This document shows positions 23,488-30,474 of a stretch of 64,000 bases of DNA, one piece after another. The stretch spans positions 168,960 through 232,959 of the forward strand of contig DJRF01000010.1 of the NCBI GenBank assembly GCA_002437725.1. Reading direction: 5' to 3'. This DNA comes from Treponema sp. UBA6367 (GTDB taxonomy: Bacteria; Spirochaetota; Spirochaetia; Treponematales; Treponemataceae). Position 1 is the stretch's first letter, and each line of letters opens with the position of its first letter. The notes below the pieces were generated by a model that did no database searches, was not told where the DNA came from, and was given only the letters and a program-made list of their open reading frames with translations. The position numbers and the translations under genes are program-made.

Positions 23488-24588
23488 ATGGCAGATGAAG
23501 AAGTAAAATCCTCAGCAAATCCAAAACCGATTCCAAAGTCTGGTAGTTTAAAGCCTGCTGCGAGCAGTAAAAAGGAACGAAAAGATTATAAGAGCCTTAC
23601 TGGCAGACAAAAAGCTGCGATTTTTTTGGTTTCTTTAGGTTCTGATGTGTCGTCAGAAATAATGAAACATCTTCGGGAAGATGAAGTTGAAACTCTTACC
23701 TTTGAAATTGCTCGCCTTGAAACAGTTGATGCGGAATATAAGGATGCGGTTTTAGAAGAGTTCCAGGACTTAATGCAAGCCCAGAACTTTATTACAACTG
23801 GCGGTATAGACTACGCTCGAGAACTTCTTGAAAAATCTTTAGGCTCTCAAAAAGCAATCGATATAATTAACCGTCTTACTTCAAGTTTGCAGGTTAGACC
23901 ATTCGACTTTATTCGTAGAACAGATCCTGCTCATTTGCTGAACTTTATTCAGCAGGAATACCCTCAGACAATCGCATTGATTTTGGCTTACCTTGAACCT
24001 GGAAAGGCCGCTGTAATTTTACAGAATTTACCAGAAGAAATGCAGCCGGAAGTTTCAAAGAGGCTTGCTACAATGGACCGAACATCCCCTGATGTTTTGC
24101 GAGAAGTTGAACGAGTCCTTGAAAAGAAACTTTCAACTCTTTCTAGTGAAGATTATACTTCTGCTGGTGGTGTTGAATCTATCGTAGAAATTTTGAACCT
24201 TGTTGACCGTTCTTCTGAAAAGGCTATTATAGAATCTTTGGAAGAAGAAGATCCAGATTTGGCAGAAGAAATCAAGAAACGAATGTTCGTGTTCGAAGAT
24301 ATTGTTATGCTTGATGACCGCGCAATTCAGAAAGTTCTTCGGGAAGTTGATACTCAGGAGCTTTCAAAAGCGCTTAAATCTGTTGATACTGAAGTTCAAG
24401 ACAAGATTTTCCGCAATATGTCAAAGCGTTCTGCAAGTATGCTAAAAGAGGATATGGAATTTATGGGACCTGTGCGCTTAAAAGATGTTGAAGAGGCTCA
24501 GCAGAAAATCGTTTCAACTATTAGGCGTCTTGAAGATTCTGGTGAAATAGTTATAGCTCGTTCTGGAGAGGACGAGTTGGTTCAATAG
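23488..24588 (+). CDS. fliG: FliG, flagellar motor switch protein
   Basis: C-ring protein that transmits torque and switching from FliM and the stators. The 366-residue protein has a lysine-rich leader of about 35 residues, then LTGRQKAAIFLVSLGSDVSSEIMKHL (FliF-binding N domain). The middle domain has the EHPQ-like motif as QEYPQTIALILAYL. The C-terminal domain has the charged torque helix DDRAIQKVLREVDTQELSKALKS and GPVRLKDVEEAQQKIV. Its ribosome site GGAGG lies in the fliF 3' end. Confidence 0.95.
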   Translation: MADEEVKSSANPKPIPKSGSLKPAASSKKERKDYKSLTGRQKAAIFLVSLGSDVSSEIMKHLREDEVETLTFEIARLETVDAEYKDAVLEEFQDLMQAQNFITTGGIDYARELLEKSLGSQKAIDIINRLTSSLQVRPFDFIRRTDPAHLLNFIQQEYPQTIALILAYLEPGKAAVILQNLPEEMQPEVSKRLATMDRTSPDVLREVERVLEKKLSTLSSEDYTSAGGVESIVEILNLVDRSSEKAIIESLEEEDPDLAEEIKKRMFVFEDIVMLDDRAIQKVLREVDTQELSKALKSVDTEVQDKIFRNMSKRSASMLKEDMEFMGPVRLKDVEEAQQKIVSTIRRLEDSGEIVIARSGEDELVQ

Positions 24589-24616
24589 CGAACTTTTATT
24601 ATTGTGGGACAGTCAG

Positions 24617-25549
24617 ATGGCTAAGCAAGTATTCAGACCGAATGAAATAAAATCAAAACCTGGAGATAAGGTTACTTTAAAACTGATACATGATTATGCT
24701 CCGGTTGTACACAAAGAAGAAAAAGTAGAGCCTGCTTACAAGGGACCTACTGCAGAAGACCTTCGCCGCGATGCAGAAGCTTTTAAAACTGGTTGGGAAA
24801 TCGAAAAAAAGCATATGCTAGAAGAAGCCCAAAAGTCTGCTGACGATATTGTAAAAAAAGCAGAAGAAGCAGCTTTTGCAGAAGTAAAAAGGCAAACCGA
24901 CCAGGCTCAAATTATAAAAACTGATGCTGAAAAGCAAGCTCAAGATATAATCGCTAAGGCAAGGAGCGAAGCACAGGCGATTTTAGACAATGCTCGCAAA
25001 GAAGAAGAAGAAATAAAAAGTGGCGCAAGCCAAAGCGGCTATGACGAAGGCTATAAAAATGGATATTCTAACGGCGAAGATGAAATAAAGCTTCTTGTTG
25101 AACGGTTGCACAAAATAATTGAAGCTGTAATGGCTCGCCGTGAAGAAATCTTAAAAGATACGGAAACTCAAATTGTTGAGCTTGTGATTTTAATGACTAG
25201 AAAAGTTGTAAAAATTATTTCAGAAAACCAGAAGTCCGTAATAATGAGCAATGTTCTTGCGGCTTTAAAAAAGGTAAAAACCAGAGGACAGGTTAATCTT
25301 CATGTGAATCTTGAAGATTTAAAGGTTACTTCTGAACACATCAACGACTTTATAAAACGGCTTGAAAATATTCAAGGAATTACTGTTTTAGAAGATTCTA
25401 CGGTAGACAAAGGCGGTTGCATAGTTGAAACTGACTTTGGTGCAATAGATGCAAGAATTTCAAGTCAGCTTGGAGAATTGGAATCTAAAATTATGGAAAT
25501 TTCTCCAATAAAAAATATTTCAAAGTCAGCAAGCGGACTTGATGTTTAG
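24617..25549 (+). CDS. fliH: FliH, regulator of the flagellar export ATPase
   Basis: FliH binds FliI and holds it at the export gate. The 310-residue protein has a long alanine- and glutamate-rich coiled coil at about 45-145 (AEKQAQDIIAKARSEAQAIL), then GYDEGYKNGYSNGEDEIK and a C-terminal domain (TQIVELVILMTRKVVKIIS). An upstream in-frame TTG at 24602 is less likely than ATG 24617; neither has a strong ribosome site. Low sequence conservation is normal for FliH, so position between fliG and fliI carries weight. Confidence 0.87.
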   Translation: MAKQVFRPNEIKSKPGDKVTLKLIHDYAPVVHKEEKVEPAYKGPTAEDLRRDAEAFKTGWEIEKKHMLEEAQKSADDIVKKAEEAAFAEVKRQTDQAQIIKTDAEKQAQDIIAKARSEAQAILDNARKEEEEIKSGASQSGYDEGYKNGYSNGEDEIKLLVERLHKIIEAVMARREEILKDTETQIVELVILMTRKVVKIISENQKSVIMSNVLAALKKVKTRGQVNLHVNLEDLKVTSEHINDFIKRLENIQGITVLEDSTVDKGGCIVETDFGAIDARISSQLGELESKIMEISPIKNISKSASGLDV

Positions 25550-25568
25550 TTACTTTTAAGAGAGCGAT

Positions 25569-26978
25569 ATGCCTTTAGATTTTAATGACAATTTTAAAGA
25601 TTCGTTTGATTTTTCAAAATATCTTTCAACTGTAAAGGAAACCGAACCTATAAAATATATAGGTTATGTAAAAGCTGTGCGCGGACTTGAAATTATAAGT
25701 TCCGGACCTGTTGCCCGTATTGGCGAAATTTGTTACATAAAACTTCCTGCAAAAGAAATGCTAGCTGAAGTTGTTGGGCTTGATGGAGAAAATGTTAGAC
25801 TTACTGTTTATGGAAGTACAGCGGGAATTGAAATAGGTTGTGAAGTGGTTGCATCTGGAAAAAATCTTCAAGTTCCTGTTGGTTGGAATCTTTTAGGAAG
25901 AACCGTTGACGCCACTGGAAAACCCTGCGATGGGCTTGGTGAAATAGTTCCTCAGTCATATTATCCTGCTGAAGCCCCAGCTCCTGACGCAATGACAAAA
26001 AAAGAAATTAATAGAAGAATTACAACGGGAGTCCGTTGCATTGATTCTATGCTTACAATTGGGAAAGGTCAGCGTGTAGGAGTTTTTGCAGGCTCTGGAG
26101 TTGGAAAATCAACTCTTTTAAGCATGATTGCAAGAAATACAAATGCGGATGTAAACGTTATTGGGCTGATTGGTGAGCGAGGCAGGGAAGTCCTTGACTT
26201 TATAAACAGAGATTTGGGCGAAGAAGGAATGAAGCGTTCCGTAGTAGTTGTTGCAAAAGGTGATGAGCCTTCTATTTGCAGGCTTAGAGCGGCGCAAGTT
26301 TGCACTGCAATTGCGGAATTCTTTAGAGACCAAGGAAAAGACGTTATGCTTATGATGGATAACGTTACTCGTTTTGCAAAAGCACAGCGAGAAATAAGCC
26401 TTGCAAATGGAGAACCTCCTGCTCAAAATGGATATACTCCCAGCGTTTTTGATTCTATTCCAAAGCTTTTGGAACGAACAGGCACAAATGATAAAGGCTC
26501 TATTACGGCATTTTACGCAGTTCTTGTGGATGGCGATGATATGAATGAACCAATAGCAGATACTGTTCGCGGTGTTCTTGATGGTCACATTGTTCTTAGC
26601 AGAAAACTTGCCGCTTCTTTTCATTATCCTGCAATTGATGTTTTGCAGTCTATAAGCCGTCTTTCAAAAAGAGTTACAGGAAGACAAACCCAGCGTGCTT
26701 GCGGAAAAATTCGTGAGCTAATGGCGGTGTATCAAAATAATGTGCAGGTCATAAATACAGGGATTTATGAAAAAGGAAGTTCTCCGTCAATTGATGCGGC
26801 TATAGATAAATATGATGAAATAGAGTCTTTCTTAAAGCAAGAAGAATATGAAAAGTGTACGATGGAAAATACCCTCGATGCGCTTTCTGTTGTATCTGGC
26901 ATAGAAATTCCAAAAGAGGAATACGAAGAAAATCCGTGGCAAGCGTTGCAAGAAGCGGAATCTAAAGAGGCTGAATAA
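25569..26978 (+). CDS. fliI: FliI, flagellum-specific ATPase
   Basis: F1-ATPase-like hexamer that energises export of rod, hook and filament subunits. The 469-residue protein has an N-terminal domain of about 90 residues and the ATPase core with Walker A GVFAGSGVGKSTLLSM at about 175. Next come VIGLIGERGREVLDF and Walker B DVMLMMDNVTRFAKAQREI. The signature PSVFDSIPKLLERTG and GSITAFYAVLVDGDDMNEPIAD loops are present. The acidic C-terminal tail is short. Starts 20 bases after fliH. Confidence 0.95.
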   Translation: MPLDFNDNFKDSFDFSKYLSTVKETEPIKYIGYVKAVRGLEIISSGPVARIGEICYIKLPAKEMLAEVVGLDGENVRLTVYGSTAGIEIGCEVVASGKNLQVPVGWNLLGRTVDATGKPCDGLGEIVPQSYYPAEAPAPDAMTKKEINRRITTGVRCIDSMLTIGKGQRVGVFAGSGVGKSTLLSMIARNTNADVNVIGLIGERGREVLDFINRDLGEEGMKRSVVVVAKGDEPSICRLRAAQVCTAIAEFFRDQGKDVMLMMDNVTRFAKAQREISLANGEPPAQNGYTPSVFDSIPKLLERTGTNDKGSITAFYAVLVDGDDMNEPIADTVRGVLDGHIVLSRKLAASFHYPAIDVLQSISRLSKRVTGRQTQRACGKIRELMAVYQNNVQVINTGIYEKGSSPSIDAAIDKYDEIESFLKQEEYEKCTMENTLDALSVVSGIEIPKEEYEENPWQALQEAESKEAE

Positions 26979-26989
26979 TCTGTATCTAA

Positions 26990-27415
26990 ATGAAAAAGTT
27001 TGTTTTTGAACTTCAAGATATTCTTGATATTAGAAAATTTGAACAGCAGCAAGCTGAGTTAGCTCTTGCAAAAGCTTTGGCAGAAGAAAATCGTATTCAA
27101 AATGAATTAAATGCCATTGCTGCAAAAAAAGTTTCAGTTTCTAAAAGTATGAAAGGGAATACCGACTTTACAGATATTGTTAATACTCAAAACTTTTTTG
27201 AACTTTTGCGTACTCGTTCGGAAAGTCTGCTAGAAGAGTTAACAAAAGCGAAACTTGTTACCACAGAAAAGCGAAATATCTTGAAAAAAGCAATGCAAAA
27301 AACAGACGCTTTGCAACAGCTTAAAGATTCTCAATATGAAGAATACAAAGCAGAAGCAAGGCGCGCTGAAATGAAAGAAATAAACGATATTGTTGCTTCA
27401 AGATTTAATACTTAA
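26990..27415 (+). CDS. fliJ: FliJ-like flagellar export chaperone
   Basis: A 141-residue, almost entirely coiled-coil protein. FliJ is the stalk-like cofactor of FliI that also recycles export chaperones. The N-terminus FVFELQDILDIRKFEQQQAEL fits the family pattern (F-x-L-x-x-L-L-x-x-R). There is no good ribosome site before the ATG. It is the last gene of the operon, and its 3' end overlaps the convergent nucleoside kinase gene by 11 bases. No terminator is visible between them. Confidence 0.8.
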   Translation: MKKFVFELQDILDIRKFEQQQAELALAKALAEENRIQNELNAIAAKKVSVSKSMKGNTDFTDIVNTQNFFELLRTRSESLLEELTKAKLVTTEKRNILKKAMQKTDALQQLKDSQYEEYKAEARRAEMKEINDIVASRFNT

Positions 27416-29066
27416 AAGCAGAGCCGCCTATAAATTCTCTTATTATAGATCTGGAAGGTACCTGTGTAGGGGCAATCGTTGCAAAATTATCTAAGAATTT
27501 TAGAAGTTGGCACGCTTCAGTGTATTCTTTTTCAGAAGGTTTTACGCACCTTAAAAGCGGTTCTGCATAAACTTTTAAAACGCTAAGTTCATAATCAAGG
27601 GCAGTATTTAAAACAGCGTCTGCATTGTTTTGGAATGGAAAAATATGTTGTTCTTCGCCGCGACGGACACTTGGCCACATGGCAATAGTTCCCGCTGCGC
27701 TTTTTCCTCTGAAATTATAGTCTCGAACAATTCTTCTTATTAATCTGTTGTCGCTTGTAGAAATTCTGTTGTGGTCGTCAAGATTTAGTTGCGTTAATGC
27801 TGAAAGATATATTTTGAATTTCATTTCTTCTGGAATTTTTGGCGTTAATTTGTTGTTTAAGCCATGAATTCCTTCCATTATTAGGATTTCATTTTCTGCA
27901 AGAGCCATTTTATTTTTTTCTTCAAAATATTGTATTCCTTCATGAAAACTATAAGAAGGAATGGTAACTTCTTTTCCGTCAAATAAGTCGACTAAGTTTT
28001 TATTAAGAAGTTCAATGTCTAAAGCTTCAAGACATTCAAAGTCAAGATTGCCGTTTTCATCCTTAGGAGTTTTTGTATGTGGAAGATAGTAGCTATCAAT
28101 GCTTATAACCTTTGGCGTATAGCCTATTGCTTGCAGTTCAAGGGCTAATTTCTTGCTTGTAGTCGTTTTTCCAGAACTTGACGGTCCTGCGATTAAAACA
28201 ACCCTTGCAGATTTTTTTTCTGCAATTTGATTTGCAACATTTGAAATGCACTTTTCTTGAAGAGTTTCTGTTATATCTATAAAGTCGTTTATTTTTCTGT
28301 CAATTATAAGCTGGTTTAAGTTTGCAACGCTGGTAACCTTTAGTCTTTTCCCCCAGTCCTTGTATTTGCTATAGACTTCAAATAGTTTTGGCTGGTCGTT
28401 AAATGGTGTTAAAACATTTGGCTGAGAAACCTTTGGAAATCTTAAGAGAAATCCTTTGTTGTAAGGTCTTAGTTCAAACACTTTAAGTACGCTTGTAGCA
28501 GGAACTAGCGGACCAAAGTAGATGTCAGAAAAGTTTTCAAGAGTATTTATTCTAACTTTTGGGGCGCAGATGAAGTCCAATTGATGGCGAGTTTCTTTTA
28601 GTCCTATTCTTTCAAAAAGTTCTACAGCTTGTTGATACGAAATAAAAGAGCTTTCTATTTTTAAATTCTGTTCTACTAACTCTTTCATTTCTTCTTCAAG
28701 AGTTTGTACATCTGAAATAGAAACTGGCTTGCCGCTTTCTAAAGTGTAGTAGTACCCGTGTTCAAGGCTGTGGCCTACTAAAAGGCGGGCGTCTGGAAAA
28801 AGTTTTTTTGAAGCGGTTGCCAAAAGAAAGCACAGCGAACGTCTGTATATTGAAGCTCCTTCTCTGCTTGTGTTAAAAACTGGTTCTAGAATTGAATTGT
28901 ATTTTAGTTCCTTTTCAATAGGATATATTTTGTTGTTTACTTTTGCAGCGTAAATGTTTTTATATTCAGGATAGTATTTTTCAAATAAGGTTAGAGCTTT
29001 GGTGCCTTTGTTTACAAATAGTTCGTTTTTGTTGTCCAAAGTTATTTTTATTTTTTCTTCTTCCAT
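27405..29066 (-). CDS. Nucleoside (uridine-type) kinase with TGS and ThrRS-like N-terminus
   Basis: Composite protein of 553 residues. A TGS-like domain lies at about 5-65 (ITLDNKNELFVNKGTKALTLFE). A threonyl/alanyl-tRNA-synthetase second-additional-domain-like region (ARLLVGHSLEHGYYYTLE) follows. The C-terminal half is a P-loop uridine/phosphoribulokinase-type kinase with VLIAGPSSSGKTTTSKKLALEL near 290, VISIDSYYLPHTKTP and IMEGIHGLN. It probably phosphorylates a pyrimidine nucleoside; the role of the tRNA-synthetase-like part is unknown. The frame is open 87 bases upstream, but GGAGGTT at 29074-29080 fixes the start at 29066. It is divergent from the ribF-like gene. Confidence 0.82.
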   Translation of the reverse strand: MEEEKIKITLDNKNELFVNKGTKALTLFEKYYPEYKNIYAAKVNNKIYPIEKELKYNSILEPVFNTSREGASIYRRSLCFLLATASKKLFPDARLLVGHSLEHGYYYTLESGKPVSISDVQTLEEEMKELVEQNLKIESSFISYQQAVELFERIGLKETRHQLDFICAPKVRINTLENFSDIYFGPLVPATSVLKVFELRPYNKGFLLRFPKVSQPNVLTPFNDQPKLFEVYSKYKDWGKRLKVTSVANLNQLIIDRKINDFIDITETLQEKCISNVANQIAEKKSARVVLIAGPSSSGKTTTSKKLALELQAIGYTPKVISIDSYYLPHTKTPKDENGNLDFECLEALDIELLNKNLVDLFDGKEVTIPSYSFHEGIQYFEEKNKMALAENEILIMEGIHGLNNKLTPKIPEEMKFKIYLSALTQLNLDDHNRISTSDNRLIRRIVRDYNFRGKSAAGTIAMWPSVRRGEEQHIFPFQNNADAVLNTALDYELSVLKVYAEPLLRCVKPSEKEYTEACQLLKFLDNFATIAPTQVPSRSIIREFIGGSAFKY

Positions 29067-29164
29067 AGTTAGAAACCTCCAAAAAGTTGTAGCTTGAACA
29101 GTATGAAAATATTTTACTACAGAAATTCCAAAAGTAAAGAAATTACAGTACAATTTAAGTTGAT

Positions 29165-29737
29165 ATGAAAGTTTTTTATTGGAATGAAATTATCAATTCT
29201 AAAAAGTCAATTCTAAGAAAATCCACAGCCCTTTCTGTTGGAAGTTTTGATGGTCCGCACAAGGGGCATTTTGAAATTTTTAAAGAAATTTTAGAATTTT
29301 CAAAGGAAAATGGAAGCTTGAGCGGGCTTGTTACTTTTGAAAGGCCAGTTTCTTCTATAAAACAGGGTACTAATTATAAAGGCGATATTTCTAGTTTGGA
29401 AGAGCGTTTAAGAGTTTTTAGAAAAATTGGCTTTGATTTTGTTGTTGTAATTCATTTTGATGAAGATTTTAAAAAAATAGAAGGAAAAGAGTTTTTTGAA
29501 ATCTTAAAAAATAAATTGAACTTAAAGTGCATTGTTGAAGGAGAAGATTTTTGCTGCGGATATAAAGGCTCTTTTTCAAAGGAGCAAATTCAAAGATTTT
29601 GTGAGGAAAATGAAATAAAATCTGTTTTTGTAAAATTAGTAAAAGAGGATGGAAAGCGTATAAGCAGCACTTTGATTCGCAGCCTTTTAGCAGAGAACAA
29701 TGTTGATGAAGCAAAAAAACTTTTAGGTATTGATTAA
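29165..29737 (+). CDS. FAD synthetase-like nucleotidyltransferase (RibF N-terminal domain only)
   Basis: The 190-residue protein matches the FMN adenylyltransferase half of bifunctional RibF. ALSVGSFDGPHKGHFEIFKEI carries the GxFDGxHxGH nucleotide motif, followed by FVVVIHFDEDFKKI, IVEGEDFCCGYKGS and the RISSTLIRSLL signature. The protein ends about 20 residues after that motif, where the riboflavin kinase domain of full RibF (about 300 residues) would begin. The location just before rpsO is a common one for ribF, so this looks like a ribF orthologue that lost its kinase domain. The kinase might be elsewhere, or FMN may be imported. Confidence 0.78.
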   Translation: MKVFYWNEIINSKKSILRKSTALSVGSFDGPHKGHFEIFKEILEFSKENGSLSGLVTFERPVSSIKQGTNYKGDISSLEERLRVFRKIGFDFVVVIHFDEDFKKIEGKEFFEILKNKLNLKCIVEGEDFCCGYKGSFSKEQIQRFCEENEIKSVFVKLVKEDGKRISSTLIRSLLAENNVDEAKKLLGID

Positions 29738-29865
29738 TGACAGGATTTTTTATAAAATTATTGTATCTGTTTTTACGGATTTTTTGTGATTAATTTCCCA
29801 AAACCCGGAGATTGACCTGCATTTTTTCCGCTTATTCAGATAAAATAATTTTAAGGGGTTCCAAA

Positions 29866-30135
29866 ATGGCACTTACAAAAGAAACAACTGCATCTATAGT
29901 AACAAAATATGGTGCAAAAGAAAACGACACTGGCAATGTAAAAGTTCAGATTGCTCTTCTTACAGAAAGAACAAAGCAGCTTACAGCTCATTCAAAGGCT
30001 TTTCCAAAAGATTCTGGTGCAAAGCGTGCTCTTTTGAAAGTTGTTGGTCAGCGTCGCAAGATGTTGAGATACTTTGAACGCACTGATCTTGAAGGATACC
30101 GTGCATTCATTAAGGAACTTGGACTTCGCAAGTAG
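29866..30135 (+). CDS. rpsO: 30S ribosomal protein S15
   Basis: S15 binds the central domain of 16S rRNA and nucleates platform assembly. The 89-residue length is standard. Key segments are VKIQ-like VKVQIALLTERTKQLTAH and SKAFPKDSGAKRALLKVVGQRRKMLRYFERTDLEGYR. A longer frame starts at 29812, but AAGGGG at 29852 and the standard N-terminus MALTKETT place the start at 29866. It precedes pnp, as in many bacteria, but a terminator and a 339-base gap lie between. Confidence 0.96.
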   Translation: MALTKETTASIVTKYGAKENDTGNVKVQIALLTERTKQLTAHSKAFPKDSGAKRALLKVVGQRRKMLRYFERTDLEGYRAFIKELGLRK

Positions 30136-30150
30136 TTCTTGTTTTTTAGA

Positions 30151-30191
30151 AAAGGCCTGTTGCTATACTTCGTGGTGGCACAGGCTTTTTT
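30151..30191 (+). terminator. rpsO terminator
   Basis: AAAGGCCTGT (30151-30160) pairs with ACAGGCTTTT (30180-30189) with one G-U pair, and the T run reaches 30191. It would end or attenuate transcription between rpsO and pnp. Confidence 0.8.
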
Positions 30192-30244
30192 AGTAGTTGA
30201 ACTTTATATGCGCGAAGCATCGCGATTTGATTTTTTTCAGGTAG

Positions 30245-30421
30245 CAGATGAACACAAATGTATGCAAAAAAGTACGGGGCGTTGCGGGGTGTCCCCGCTG
30301 GAAGGGGTAGCCGAAAATGCTTTGCAGTTGAGGCGAGGGGAAGGCGTTCCCCCACCTAAATTTTAAAAATTTAAAATGATTTTTAGATTTTGTTTTTTTG
30401 TGTAGATTTGTGTGTATCTGT
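30245..30421. repeat. R3: GC-rich double-hairpin island flanked by inverted repeats
   Basis: The rpsO-pnp gap (30136-30474) holds a GC-rich block in AT-rich DNA. GCGGGG-TGT-CCCCGC (30284-30298) and GGGGAA-GGCG-TTCCCC (30337-30352) are perfect short hairpins. Outside them, CAGATGAACACAAATGTA near 30245 and the inverse of TAGATTTGTGTGTATCTG near 30403 match at 15 of 18 positions, so the block sits inside a larger inverted repeat. It may be a small mobile element or an untranslated RNA domain. An open frame over it (30139-30366) is not convincing as a gene. Confidence 0.55.
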
Positions 30422-30474
30422 GGAAAAAGACATTAGCGATGTAAAAAAAAGAATAAGACATAAGGAAAGGAAAA

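Noticed and set aside
26118..26624. 168-codon minus-strand frame within fliI
   Set aside because: Antisense to a conserved ATPase core, with composition typical of reversed AT-rich coding sequence.
30139..30366. Open frame of 75 codons between rpsO and pnp
   Set aside because: It spans the rpsO terminator and the GC-rich hairpin island, has no ribosome site and no plausible protein character.
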